Source of the DNA: CAYXOX01 sp964466745
GTDB lineage: Bacteria > Pseudomonadota > Alphaproteobacteria > Rhodobacterales > Rhodobacteraceae
Length of the DNA: 18,052 nt
Assembly: GCA_964466745.1 (NCBI GenBank)
Contig: CAYXOX010000055.1
Span: 1-18,052 of the forward strand
Direction: 5' to 3'
The notes beneath the pieces were generated by a model. That model ran no database searches. It saw only the letters and a list, made by a program, of their open reading frames with translations, and was not told the origin of the DNA. A program made the translations under genes and the position numbers. Shown here piece by piece: positions 1-7,100 of the stretch (position 1 is the first letter of the stretch; every line of letters begins with the position of its first letter).

Positions 1-401
1 CCCGGATGCTGGTCGTCAAGATGGGGCAGGACGGCCACGACCGCGGCGCCAAGGTGATCGCCACCGCCTTCGCCGACATCGGCTTCGACGTGGACGTGGG
101 CCCGCTCTTCCAGACCCCCGAGGAGGCAGCGCAGGACGCGGTGGACAACGACGTGCACGTGGTGGGCATCTCGAGCCAGGCCGCCGGCCATCGCACCCTG
201 GCGCCGAAGCTGATCGAGGCGCTCGCGGCGCAGGGCGCCGGGGACATCATCGTGATCTGCGGCGGCGTGATCCCGCAGCAGGACTACGCCTTCCTCCGCG
301 AGGCCGGGGTGAAGGCGATCTTCGGGCCCGGCACCAACATCCCCGAGGCCGCGGCGGATATCCTTCGGCTGATCCGCGAGGCGCGGACGCAGCCCGCGTG
401 A
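1..401 (+). CDS. Methylmalonyl-CoA mutase, C-terminal B12-binding domain (5' truncated by window)
   Basis: This is the last roughly 133 codons of the large subunit of methylmalonyl-CoA mutase, which interconverts (R)-methylmalonyl-CoA and succinyl-CoA in propionate metabolism or the ethylmalonyl-CoA pathway. The frame is already open at base 3, so the ATG at 6 is an internal Met and the gene begins outside the window. The visible part is a complete cobalamin-binding Rossmann domain. It has the DGHDRG motif, whose His is the lower cobalt ligand in this family, then GISSQAAGH, the GGVIP loop and the FGPGT segment near the end. The TGA lies at 399-401. The catalytic TIM-barrel half is not in view. 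Family assignment is near certain. A small separate B12-binding subunit is possible in principle but less likely because the reading frame continues upstream. Confidence 0.95.
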   Translation, partial: RMLVVKMGQDGHDRGAKVIATAFADIGFDVDVGPLFQTPEEAAQDAVDNDVHVVGISSQAAGHRTLAPKLIEALAAQGAGDIIVICGGVIPQQDYAFLREAGVKAIFGPGTNIPEAAADILRLIREARTQPA

Positions 402-443
402 GAGCGGACCGGCGTGGCGCGGGACGGGCGGGGGCGGCGCCAT

Positions 444-466
444 GAGTATTTGGGCCAGGATGAGGG
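444..466 (+). repeat. Dispersed 3'-end element, copy 1 (GAGTATTT...GATGA)
   Basis: This 23-base segment matches a second segment at 7906-7928 at 20 of 23 positions. The shared blocks are GAGTATTT, GGCCA and GATGA, with mismatches at positions 9, 15 and 21. Both copies lie just downstream of a plus-strand stop codon and read in the same direction as that gene. This copy is 43 bases after the mutase gene and ends 28 bases before the next start. No strong hairpin precedes it. I recall similar sequences recurring downstream of genes in Rhodobacteraceae. Its function is unknown to me. Confidence 0.55.
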
Positions 467-494
467 AAGCACCCGCGCATGGGGAGGCCCGGCG

Positions 495-1112
495 GTGAGG
501 TTCGATCACGTCGCGGTGCTGTGCGACCGGCTGGAGGAGGGCGTGGCGCTGGTGGAGGCGGCGCTGGGAGTGACGCTGGCGCCGGGCGGTCCACACCCCG
601 AGTTCGGCACGCACAACCGGCTGCTCTCGCTCGGGCGGGACGCCTATCTCGAGGTGATCGCGCCCGACCCCGGCGCGGCGCCGCCGGGCCGCAGGCGCTG
701 GTTCGGTCTCGACGACGGCGTCGGCCGCCCGCGCCCGGGAGCATGGGTGGCGCGCGTGGCCGGGCTCGACGCTGCGCCTGCGCCCGGCCCGGAGCCGGTG
801 GGCCCGCCCGTCCGCCTCGCGCGCGGGCCCTACCGCTGGCGGATGGCGGTGCCCGGCGACGGCCGGCTGCCCTGGGACGGGGTCTGGCCCGCGCCCATCG
901 CCTGGGAGGGGCACGCCCATCCCGCGCCGGACCTGCCCGAGGCCGGCTGCCGGCTGGCGGCGCTGGAGATCTTCCACCCGCGCGCCGGGGCGCTGGCCGC
1001 GGCGCTGGGGCCGGTGGCGATGCCCAGGGGCGCGGCCTTGACCGTGGCCGAGGGGCCGCCCGGCCTCGCCGTGCAGATCCGCACGCCCCACGGCCTGTGG
1101 CGGCTGGCCTGA
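495..1112 (+). CDS. VOC-superfamily glyoxalase-like domain protein
   Basis: A 205-residue cytosolic protein of the vicinal oxygen chelate superfamily, closest in appearance to the 'glyoxalase-like' (Glyoxalase_3) group. It opens with RFDHVAVLC, where the His is the usual first metal-ligand position. Then come FGTHNRLLSLG (about residues 38-48) and YLEVIAPDP (51-59), which carries a candidate acidic ligand. The substrate cannot be read from the sequence. The GTG at 495 is preferred because GGGGAGG ends 7 bases upstream and the conserved fold starts immediately. An upstream GTG at 414 in the same frame would add 27 low-complexity residues encoded across the repeat element. The gene sits 10 bases upstream of a GNAT gene, probably in one transcript. 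It is unlikely to be methylmalonyl-CoA epimerase despite following the mutase, since it is longer and of a different VOC type. Confidence 0.8.
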   Translation: MRFDHVAVLCDRLEEGVALVEAALGVTLAPGGPHPEFGTHNRLLSLGRDAYLEVIAPDPGAAPPGRRRWFGLDDGVGRPRPGAWVARVAGLDAAPAPGPEPVGPPVRLARGPYRWRMAVPGDGRLPWDGVWPAPIAWEGHAHPAPDLPEAGCRLAALEIFHPRAGALAAALGPVAMPRGAALTVAEGPPGLAVQIRTPHGLWRLA

Positions 1113-1122
1113 CGGTGGCGCG

Positions 1123-1641
1123 GTGATCCGCGAGGCCGAACCCGGCGACGCGACCCAGGTCGCCGCGATCTGGAACCGCGCCATCCGCGACACGGCGATC
1201 ACCTTCAACGCCGAGGAGAAGCCGGTGGGCGCGGTTGCCGCGCTGATCGCCGGGCGCAGGGAGGCCGGGCACGCCTTCCTCGTCGAGGAGGCGGGCGGCG
1301 CGGTCGCGGGCTTCGCCACCAGCTTCCAGTTCCGCGGCGGGAGCGGCTACCGGCACAGCCTCGAGTACACGGTGATGCTCGCGGAACACGCGCGCGGGCG
1401 GGGGCGCGGCAGGGCCCTGCTCGCCGCGATCGAGGCGCAGGCATCGGCGGCGGGCGCTCACACGCTCTGGGCAGGGGTGAGCGCGGAGAACCCCGGCGGG
1501 ATCGGCTTTCACCGGGCCTGCGGCTTCGAGGAGGTGGCGGTGCTGGCCGAGGTCGGCTTCAAGTTCGGCCGATGGATGGACCTCGTGCTCTTCCGCAAGG
1601 GGCTCCGGCGCGGGTGCGGGCGGCCGGGGGCGACGCCGTGA
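1123..1641 (+). CDS. GNAT family N-acetyltransferase (phosphinothricin/amino-acid acetyltransferase-like)
   Basis: A 172-residue acetyl-CoA-dependent N-acetyltransferase. The fold signatures are in order: IREAEPGDATQVAAIWN at the N-terminus, the strand-4 segment LEYTVMLAEHARGRGRGRALL (79-100) with the R-x-x-G-x-G/A acetyl-CoA pyrophosphate loop, ENPGGIGFHRACGFEEV (122-138), and GFKFGRWMDLVLFRK (145-159). The last segment is typical of the phosphinothricin acetyltransferase (PAT/YncA) subgroup, whose members acetylate amino-acid-like amines such as methionine sulfoximine. The real substrate cannot be assigned. The start is a GTG 10 bases after the VOC stop, with only a weak purine-rich stretch ahead of it. 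The C-terminal dozen residues are low-complexity and look like a poorly conserved tail. Confidence 0.85.
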   Translation: MIREAEPGDATQVAAIWNRAIRDTAITFNAEEKPVGAVAALIAGRREAGHAFLVEEAGGAVAGFATSFQFRGGSGYRHSLEYTVMLAEHARGRGRGRALLAAIEAQASAAGAHTLWAGVSAENPGGIGFHRACGFEEVAVLAEVGFKFGRWMDLVLFRKGLRRGCGRPGATP

Positions 1642-1816
1642 CCGATGCAGGCGCGGCGCGGCGCCGTGCAGCCTGGGCCGTGAGCCGGACCCGCGCTTCG
1701 CGGACAGCCGGCGCCGCCCATGCCGGGCACCGGCGCGGCGCGGGCAGGCGGAACCCGGCCGGGCCCGCGCACGCGGGGCGCTGACACCCGCGGAGTGCTG
1801 CGTTAGGCTCGGATCG

Positions 1817-2497
1817 ATGTCTGTCTGGCAACGCATCCGGGAAGCGCTCGCGGCGCTCGGCAAGGGCGAGGGCCTCGCGGCGATCTTCGACCGGCTGCGC
1901 ACGCCGCCGGAGCGCTCGGTGGCCTTCGCCATCGCCGTGATCGCGCTCGGCGCGAAGATGGCCAAGGCCGACGGCCATGTCACCCGCGACGAGGTGACGG
2001 CGTTCCGCGAGGTCTTCCACATCCCGCCCTCGGAGGAGGCCGGCGCGGCGCGGGTGTTCAACCTGGCACGCCAGGACGTGGCGGGCTTCGATGTCTATGC
2101 CGGGCGCATCGCGCGCATGTTCGGCCCCGGCCACCCGGCGCTGCGCGACCTGATCGACGGCCTCTTCCACATCGCGCTGGCCGATGGGGATTACCACCCG
2201 GCGGAAGACGCCTTCCTCGGCGAGGTGGCGCGGATCTTCGGCTTTTCCGAGCGGGACTTCCGCCGCATCCGCGCCGGCTTCGTCGCCGAGGCGGACCCGG
2301 ACCCGTGGGACGTTCTGGGCGTGGCGCCCGGCACGCCGCTGGGCGAGGTGCGCGCGGCCTGGCGCGCGGCGGTGCGCGAGAGCCACCCGGACCGCCTCAT
2401 GGCCCGCGGGCTCCCGGAAGAGGCGGTCAAGCTGGCAGAGAAGCGGCTCATCGCCGTCAACCGCGCCTGGGAGTCGATTTCCCGGGACGCGGCCTGA
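1817..2497 (+). CDS. TerB-like/DnaJ-domain co-chaperone (DjlA-type, soluble)
   Basis: A 226-residue protein combining two domains. Residues about 30-150 form a TerB/DjlA-like helical domain containing two acidic repeats, KADGHVTRDE (50-59) and LADGDYHPAED (121-131), of the kind proposed to bind metal. Residues about 163-226 form a J domain with DPWDVLGV at its start and the diagnostic HPD tripeptide at 190-192, which stimulates DnaK ATPase activity in known J proteins. E. coli DjlA has an N-terminal membrane anchor, whereas this protein has none, so it should be cytosolic. The 175 bases before it contain a hairpin-prone GC stretch (for example CGCGGG at 1772 pairing with CCCGCG at 1787) but no clear promoter or Shine-Dalgarno. 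Its last base is shared with the next start (TGATG), which indicates translational coupling to the hydrolase gene. Confidence 0.88.
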   Translation: MSVWQRIREALAALGKGEGLAAIFDRLRTPPERSVAFAIAVIALGAKMAKADGHVTRDEVTAFREVFHIPPSEEAGAARVFNLARQDVAGFDVYAGRIARMFGPGHPALRDLIDGLFHIALADGDYHPAEDAFLGEVARIFGFSERDFRRIRAGFVAEADPDPWDVLGVAPGTPLGEVRAAWRAAVRESHPDRLMARGLPEEAVKLAEKRLIAVNRAWESISRDAA

Positions 2498-3525
2498 TGC
2501 GGCTGGTCACCTACAACGTCACCTGGTTCGACGCGCTCTTCGACCGTTCCGGGCGGCTGATCGACGATGGCGGGGCCTCCGGGCTGCCCGGCGTGACACG
2601 CGCGGAGCAGACGGCCGCGCTCGGCCACGTGTTCGCCGCGCTCGACGCCGACGCGGTGATGGTCATCGAGGCCCCCGACACCAGCCGCCGGCGCGACGGG
2701 GCGGCCGCGCTCGAGCATTTCGCGGAGCGGTACGGGCTGCGGGCCCGCCGGGCGCTCCTGGGCTTCGTCAACGACACCCAGCAGGAGATCGCCCTGCTCC
2801 ACGATCCCGACGTGCTAGAGGCCCGGCACGACCCGCGCGGCGAGACCGACCCCGGCGCGCAGGGCCTGCCCCGGTTCGACGGCACCTTCCGGATCGACCT
2901 CGACATCGACGGCACGCTCGACAGGGTGCAGTTCTCCAAGCCGCCGCTGGAGGTGGCGGCAACCACGCGCTCGGGGCGCCGGCTGCGGCTGATCGGCGTG
3001 CATGCCAAGTCGAAGGCGCCCCACGGCGCGCGGGATGCCGACGAGGCCCACCGGCTCGCCATCGCCGCCCGCCGAAAGCAGCTCGCCCAGTGCCTCTGGC
3101 TGCGCCGGCGCGTGGACGCCGATCTCGCGCAGGGCGAGGCGGTGGTGGTGATGGGCGATCTCAACGACGGGCCCGGGCTCGACCGTTTCGAGGCGCTCTT
3201 CGGGCGCTCCTCGGTGGAGATCGTGCTCGGGGAGGATCGCGACGCGGAGCTGGCGCTCTTCGATCCCCATGCCCGCAAGGCGCTGCTGGGGCCGGTGGGC
3301 AGCGCCAAGCCCACCACGGCGCGGTTCTGGATCGAGACGGAGGACCGCTGGCTCAGCGCCCTGCTCGACTACATCATGGTTTCGCGCGAGCTGATGGCGC
3401 AGAGGCCCTCCTGGCGGATCTGGCACCCCTACGAAGATGCCGGCTGCTTCGGCGATCCGGCGTTGCGCGATGCGCTGATCGCGGCGTCCGACCACTTCCC
3501 GGTGAGCCTCGACATCGCGCTCTAG
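2497..3525 (+). CDS. Endonuclease/exonuclease/phosphatase family hydrolase
   Basis: A 342-residue member of the Mg-dependent EEP fold (DNase I/exonuclease III/phosphatase). Catalytic landmarks are in the expected order: TYNV with Asn7, the VIEAPD strand with Glu58 as probable metal ligand, VHAKSK with His169, GDLNDGPG (220-227), LLDYIM with Asp291, and the terminal SDHFP with the Asp-His pair at 332-333. There is no signal peptide, so it is probably cytosolic. The substrate (nucleic acid, phosphoinositide-like ester or other) cannot be told from sequence. The ATG at 2497 overlaps the stop of the TerB-DnaJ gene by one base, and the TYNV motif follows within five residues, so this start is well supported. 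A longer upstream reading frame exists but would overlap the previous gene by almost 200 bases. Confidence 0.87.
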   Translation: MRLVTYNVTWFDALFDRSGRLIDDGGASGLPGVTRAEQTAALGHVFAALDADAVMVIEAPDTSRRRDGAAALEHFAERYGLRARRALLGFVNDTQQEIALLHDPDVLEARHDPRGETDPGAQGLPRFDGTFRIDLDIDGTLDRVQFSKPPLEVAATTRSGRRLRLIGVHAKSKAPHGARDADEAHRLAIAARRKQLAQCLWLRRRVDADLAQGEAVVVMGDLNDGPGLDRFEALFGRSSVEIVLGEDRDAELALFDPHARKALLGPVGSAKPTTARFWIETEDRWLSALLDYIMVSRELMAQRPSWRIWHPYEDAGCFGDPALRDALIAASDHFPVSLDIAL

Positions 3526-3564
3526 CCCTTGAGACGGGCGCGCGCCGCTCCCATCTGGGCACTC

Positions 3565-3969
3565 ATGGCACGCAAGACACTTCTTCTCATCGGCGCGGGC
3601 ATGGTGGCCGCAACGCTCGCCGCGGCGGCGCTCCTCGCCCAGGAAGCGCCCGGCCCCGAGCCCGAGCGCGCGCCCTCCCAGACCGAGGAGGGCCTCAGCC
3701 TGATGGAGCGCGGCGCGCAGCTTTTCTTCCGCGGGCTGCTCACCGAGATGGAGCCCGCGATCGAGGAATTCCGCGGCCTCGCCGACGAGATCGAACCCGC
3801 GCTGCGCGAGCTGGCGCAGGAGATGGGGCCGGCACTCAAGCGCCTGTCCGAGCTGGTGGACGATTTCGGAAACTACGAGCCTCCGGAGATGCTGCCGAAC
3901 GGCGACATCATCATCCGCCGAAAGCCGGACGCGCCGCAGCTCGAGGCACCGGGCGAAATCGAGATCTGA
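3565..3969 (+). CDS. Small secreted helical protein with E-x-x-P-A repeats
   Basis: A 134-residue protein with an N-terminal signal sequence: positive MARK, a hydrophobic stretch to about residue 24, and a likely cleavage near LLAQ. The mature part begins with an acidic Pro-rich linker. It then has an amphipathic helical region in which E-M-E-P-A (61-65), E-I-E-P-A (75-79) and E-M-G-P-A (86-90) recur 14 and 11 residues apart. It ends with a YEPPEMLPNGDIIIRRKP-type tail. I recall similar proteins in Rhodobacteraceae, sometimes carried in databases as 'AAA+ family ATPase', but no Walker motif is visible here and that name should not be used. The function is unknown. The location is predicted to be periplasmic. 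The ATG at 3565 is chosen over a TTG at 3529 because it places the signal peptide at the N-terminus. Confidence 0.75.
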   Translation: MARKTLLLIGAGMVAATLAAAALLAQEAPGPEPERAPSQTEEGLSLMERGAQLFFRGLLTEMEPAIEEFRGLADEIEPALRELAQEMGPALKRLSELVDDFGNYEPPEMLPNGDIIIRRKPDAPQLEAPGEIEI

Positions 3970-3972
3970 TCC

Positions 3973-3992
3973 GCAGGCGGCGCGGCGCCTGC
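3973..3992. terminator. Bidirectional hairpin between convergent genes
   Basis: GCAGGCG (3973-3979) is perfectly complementary to CGCCTGC (3986-3992), giving a 7-bp stem with a 6-base loop. It fills the 29-base gap between the secreted-protein stop and the convergent ppx stop, where it could end transcription from both sides. There is no long T-run, as is common in GC-rich genomes, so Rho-independent activity is inferred. Confidence 0.5.
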
Positions 3993-3998
3993 TGTCCG

Positions 3999-5537
3999 TC
4001 AGCCGCTGACCACTTCCGTCTCGGCCTCCAGAGCGGCGGCCAGCGAGGCGAAGCGTGCCTCGGCCACCTCGCCGAAGAGCGGCGCGGCATCGGGCCCGAG
4101 GTGCAGCCGCAGCCGGCGCGGCCCCGGATCCCAGTCGAGGCGCCCCACCTCGCGGCCGGTTTCCATCCAGAGCATCGCCCCGAAACGCATGGCCTTGCCC
4201 AGCACCTCGGCCTCGCGGCGATCGGCCTCGTCGATCAGGTGGGAGAGGGTATCGAAGCGGGTGCCCTCGGCCCGGTTGCGGTAGCGGTGGAGCAGCGCCA
4301 GGCCGAGATAGATGCGCTCGGAATGCTTGAGCCCGCCGAGGTTCGCGCGGGTGGCGTTGTCGAAACAGGTTTCGGCCCGGTAGTCGGGGTGGGCGCGCCA
4401 GCTCACGTCGTGCAGCAGGCAGGCGGCCTTGATGATACGCTGGCGGCTGGCGGGCGCTTCGGCGAAGAGCGGCTCGATGAACCGGTAGAGCGTGCGCCCG
4501 AAACCCGGCAGCCGGGCATCCTTGGCCTCGGCGAAGCGCGCGGCCTCCACCAGCGGGTCGCGTTCCCGGAGGGCCATGGGCATCTGCTCGTAGAGCATCC
4601 CCTCGCGGATCCCGTAGCTCGATATGGCGATGTCCTTCGGGCGGAACCGCCGCACCACCTCGGCCAGCACCTCGGCGGCGAGCGGCACCAGGGCCATCCG
4701 GCTTTCCGAGACCCCGCAGCGCGCACGCAGCTCGGCGGGGTCGTGATCGGCGATGAAGGCGATTGTGCGGCGCACCGCGTCGGCATCCATCCGGTACTCG
4801 TGCAGCACCCGCAGCGGGTAGGCCCGGCGTTCCATGTCGATCCGCGCGATGGCCCGCCACGAGCCGCCGACGAGAAACAGCCTGTCCTTCTGGCGCCCCA
4901 TCACCTCGGCGAGGCGCTCCACCTCTTCCCGCACGAAGGTGCGGCGGGCCTTCCGGCTGGGCAGGTCGGCCAGCTTGAGCGGCCCGAGGCGCGCACTCAC
5001 CCGGCGGCCCACCCTGCCCTCGCGGATCTCCGCGAGCTCCATCGATGAGCCGCCGATGTCGCACACCAGCCCGTAGGCGCCGGGCCAGCCGAGCAGAACG
5101 CCCTGCGCCGAGAGGCGGGCCTCCTCCTCGCCGTCGATCACCCAGAGGCGCACGCCCGTCTCGCGCTCCACCTCGGCGCGGAACTCGGGGCCGTCCCCGG
5201 CCTCGCGCACCGCCGCCGTCGCCACAGCGGTGAGGCGCGGCAGGCCCATGGACTGCGCGAGCGCCCGGAAGCGCCGCATCGCGGCCAGCGCGCGCTGGCG
5301 CCCTTCCGGATTGAGCCGCCCGGTTTCCGAAAGGCCGGCGCCGAGACCGCACATGACCTTCTCGTTGAAGAAATACGCCGGGGAGCGCGCGGCGCCATCG
5401 AACACCACGAGGCGCACCGAGTTCGATCCCACATCCACCACGCCGACCCGGGAGAGCGCGCGGGCGGTGGGATCGTCGAACAGCGGCCGTCCGAAGGGGC
5501 CCCAGTCCTCGCCGTTGGCGTCGTGCTTTCCGTCCAT
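3999..5537 (-). CDS. ppx: Exopolyphosphatase, Ppx/GppA family
   Basis: A 512-residue member of the ASKHA-fold Ppx/GppA phosphatases, which release orthophosphate from the ends of inorganic polyphosphate or hydrolyse pppGpp. The first phosphate-binding loop is VVDVGSNSVRLVVFD near the N-terminus. It is followed by TAVATAAVREA, the glycine-rich DIGGSSMEL loop and LVGGSWRAIARID, then a C-terminal helical HD-like region with LLHDVSWRAHPDYR and LKHSERIYLGLALLHRYR. The length fits the alphaproteobacterial form with the extra C-terminal domain. The ATG at 5537 is the best start. A TTG at 5591 would add 18 residues without family character. The Shine-Dalgarno is poor: a GGAG lies only 2 bases from the ATG. 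The gene is divergent from a Na+/H+ antiporter. Exopolyphosphatase is likelier than guanosine pentaphosphatase, but sequence alone does not separate them. Confidence 0.9.
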   Translation of the reverse strand: MDGKHDANGEDWGPFGRPLFDDPTARALSRVGVVDVGSNSVRLVVFDGAARSPAYFFNEKVMCGLGAGLSETGRLNPEGRQRALAAMRRFRALAQSMGLPRLTAVATAAVREAGDGPEFRAEVERETGVRLWVIDGEEEARLSAQGVLLGWPGAYGLVCDIGGSSMELAEIREGRVGRRVSARLGPLKLADLPSRKARRTFVREEVERLAEVMGRQKDRLFLVGGSWRAIARIDMERRAYPLRVLHEYRMDADAVRRTIAFIADHDPAELRARCGVSESRMALVPLAAEVLAEVVRRFRPKDIAISSYGIREGMLYEQMPMALRERDPLVEAARFAEAKDARLPGFGRTLYRFIEPLFAEAPASRQRIIKAACLLHDVSWRAHPDYRAETCFDNATRANLGGLKHSERIYLGLALLHRYRNRAEGTRFDTLSHLIDEADRREAEVLGKAMRFGAMLWMETGREVGRLDWDPGPRRLRLHLGPDAAPLFGEVAEARFASLAAALEAETEVVSG

Positions 5538-5594
5538 GGCTCCGCCCAACCCGACGCTGCCACCTTTGACGGCCGGTGGGTGCGGCGTCAATCG

Positions 5595-5613
5595 CCCGAT
5601 CGGGCCCGGATCG
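5595..5613. repeat. Palindromic stretch in the divergent ppx/antiporter gap
   Basis: The 133-base gap between the divergent ppx and antiporter starts contains the perfect palindrome CCCGATCGGG (5595-5604). It continues directly into GGGCCC and a second GATC-containing arm, making a larger imperfect dyad. It could be an operator or just GC-rich structure. I see no convincing -35/-10 pair nearby. Confidence 0.25.
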
Positions 5614-5670
5614 CCGCCCAGCGCGCCACCGGCCTTGTGCCGGCGGCGGCGCTCGCCCTAGCCTGAGGCC

Positions 5671-6981
5671 ATGGACATCGTGCCGCTGTTCATCGGCCTC
5701 GGGCTCTTCTTTCTTGCCGGCCTCGCGGCCGACCAGCTGGGACGCCGTACCCTGGTGCCGCGGGTGACCCTGCTGCTGGCGCTCGGTGCGGTCGTCGGCG
5801 GACCCGGGCTCGATCTCGTCCCGCAGGAAGCCTGGGAGTTCGAGGAGTTCGTATCCACCGCGGCGCTCACCATGGTGGCCTTCCTGCTGGGAAGCGCGCT
5901 GACGCTCGAGACACTCCGGACCCACGGCGCCGAGATCATGGGAATCAGCATCGGTACCGTGCTTGTCACGCTCGGCGTCGTGACCGCCGGCCTCACCGCC
6001 ATCGGGGTGGACCCGGGGGTGGCGCTCGTGCTCGGGGCGATCGCCACGGCGACGGCGCCCGAGGCCACCGTGGACGCGCTCAACCAGTCGGGCGCGCGCG
6101 GAACCTTCGTGAACACGATCAAGGGAATCGTGGCCATCGACGATGCCTGGGGGCTGATCCTGTTCGCCGTGGCCCTGGCGGTGGCCCAGGGGCTTGCCGG
6201 CGGCGCGGCCGCCGGCGCGGACCACGGCGCGCTTTCCACCGCGGCCTGGGAGGTCGGCGGCGCGCTGGCGCTCGGCGCGGCGATCGGCCTGCCCGGTGCC
6301 GTCCTCACCGGGCGGGTGCGGCCGGGCGCGCCGCTCCTCGCCGAAGCGCTGGGGCTGGTGTTCCTGACCGCCGGGCTCGCGCTGCTTCTGGAGGTCTCGT
6401 TCCTCATCGCAGGCATGACGGCCGGCGCGCTGATCGTGAACCTCGCGCGGCACCATACCCGTGCGTTCCACGAGATCGAGCATGTGCACTGGCCCTTCAT
6501 GCTGCTCTTCTTCCTGCTTGCCGGGGCCTCGCTCGACCTGCGTGAGCTTGCTGGGATCGGCACTGTGGGGATCGCCTACATCGCGCTGCGCATCGCGGGG
6601 CGGCTCGCTGGTGGCTGGGCCGGGGCGACGCTGGGCGGCGCGCCGCGAGCCTGGCGACCCTGGTACGGCGTCGCCCTGCTGCCCCAGACCGGGGTGGCCA
6701 TCGGCATGGCGCTGGTTGCCGCCGAGGCGCTGCCGGAGGCGGCCGGGCTGATCCTGACGCTGACGATCGGCGCCACGGTGGTTTTCGAGCTGCTCGGCCC
6801 GGCGACGACCTTCTGGGCCGCTCGCCGCGTGGCCGGCGCCGAGAGGGCCGGTGGCACAGTGGACGACCCGCCGCCGGACCTCGGCGCAGCGCGGGAGAAG
6901 ACGGCCGGGCCGGAGGCGACGCCCGCAACGCCCGAAGCGGGCAGACCCGGCGACCCCGCCGGCCCGCCCGGCGACCACTGA
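5671..6981 (+). CDS. Cation:proton antiporter, CPA2 type with double-aspartate motif
   Basis: A 436-residue inner-membrane protein with about 12 hydrophobic segments, of the Na+/H+ exchanger (NhaA/NapA/KefB) fold. The unwound-helix signature ATATAPEATVDAL lies at 125-137 and the core helix AIDDAWGLILF at 155-165. The adjacent Asp157-Asp158 matches the DD pair of electrogenic CPA2 members such as NapA, rather than the QD of the KefC type. That suggests two H+ per Na+, with inward H+ movement used to expel Na+. HWPFMLLFFLLAGASLDL (273-290) is another conserved family block. The last 45 residues are a Pro/Gly/Ala-rich hydrophilic tail. No RCK/TrkA-N regulatory domain is present, unlike the K+-efflux relatives. 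The start is the ATG immediately before the first membrane helix, with GAGG two bases upstream. Substrate preference is inferred from the motif only. Confidence 0.85.
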   Translation: MDIVPLFIGLGLFFLAGLAADQLGRRTLVPRVTLLLALGAVVGGPGLDLVPQEAWEFEEFVSTAALTMVAFLLGSALTLETLRTHGAEIMGISIGTVLVTLGVVTAGLTAIGVDPGVALVLGAIATATAPEATVDALNQSGARGTFVNTIKGIVAIDDAWGLILFAVALAVAQGLAGGAAAGADHGALSTAAWEVGGALALGAAIGLPGAVLTGRVRPGAPLLAEALGLVFLTAGLALLLEVSFLIAGMTAGALIVNLARHHTRAFHEIEHVHWPFMLLFFLLAGASLDLRELAGIGTVGIAYIALRIAGRLAGGWAGATLGGAPRAWRPWYGVALLPQTGVAIGMALVAAEALPEAAGLILTLTIGATVVFELLGPATTFWAARRVAGAERAGGTVDDPPPDLGAAREKTAGPEATPATPEAGRPGDPAGPPGDH

Positions 6982-6992
6982 GATGCACGGTC

Positions 6993-7009
6993 CCGGCCGT
7001 TTCGGCCGG
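6993..7009 (+). terminator. Hairpin terminator after the antiporter gene
   Basis: CCGGCCG (6993-6999) and CGGCCGG (7003-7009) form a perfect 7-bp stem with a TTT loop, starting 12 bases after the antiporter stop. It is followed only by ATT, not a T-run. It probably insulates the downstream small-protein cluster, whose candidate promoter begins about 20 bases later. Confidence 0.55.
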
Positions 7010-7029
7010 ATTGCGACGAAAGGCGCCGC

Positions 7030-7073
7030 TTGACCATCCTGAGTGTTTCTGTAAGTCTTTCGGGCATGCCGAA
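7030..7073 (+). promoter_or_regulatory. Candidate promoter and small dyad upstream of the hemP cluster
   Basis: TTGACC (7030-7035) resembles a -35 box, and TAAGTC (7052-7057) lies 16 bases downstream as a weak -10. A short inverted repeat, TTCGG (7059-7063) and CCGAA (7069-7073) with loop GCATG, sits at the expected transcript start, where a regulator could bind. This AT-richer patch is unusual in the window. No recognisable Fur or Irr consensus is visible, so iron control is only a guess from hemP. Confidence 0.3.
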
Positions 7074-7100
7074 GCGATCGGACAGGAGGCGCGTTCAGCC

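Noticed and set aside
495..1112. VOC protein as methylmalonyl-CoA epimerase, because it follows the mutase gene
   Set aside because: The protein is about 205 residues with glyoxalase-like FGTHNRLLSLG and YLEVIAPDP motifs, longer than and unlike the roughly 135-150 residue epimerases. A repeat element also separates it from the mutase.
1642..1816. Possible small gene or structured RNA between the GNAT and TerB-DnaJ genes
   Set aside because: Several GC hairpins occur, but nothing matches a known RNA. The short Arg/Ala frames there have no start signal or motif.
3565..3969. Annotation of the small secreted protein as an AAA+ ATPase
   Set aside because: There is no Walker A or B motif, it is only 134 residues long, and it has a clear signal peptide and proline-kinked helix repeats.
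7030..7080. Fur or Irr binding site before the hemP cluster
   Set aside because: No Fur box or TTTAGAA-type ICE element could be read. Only a weak promoter and a 5-bp dyad are visible.
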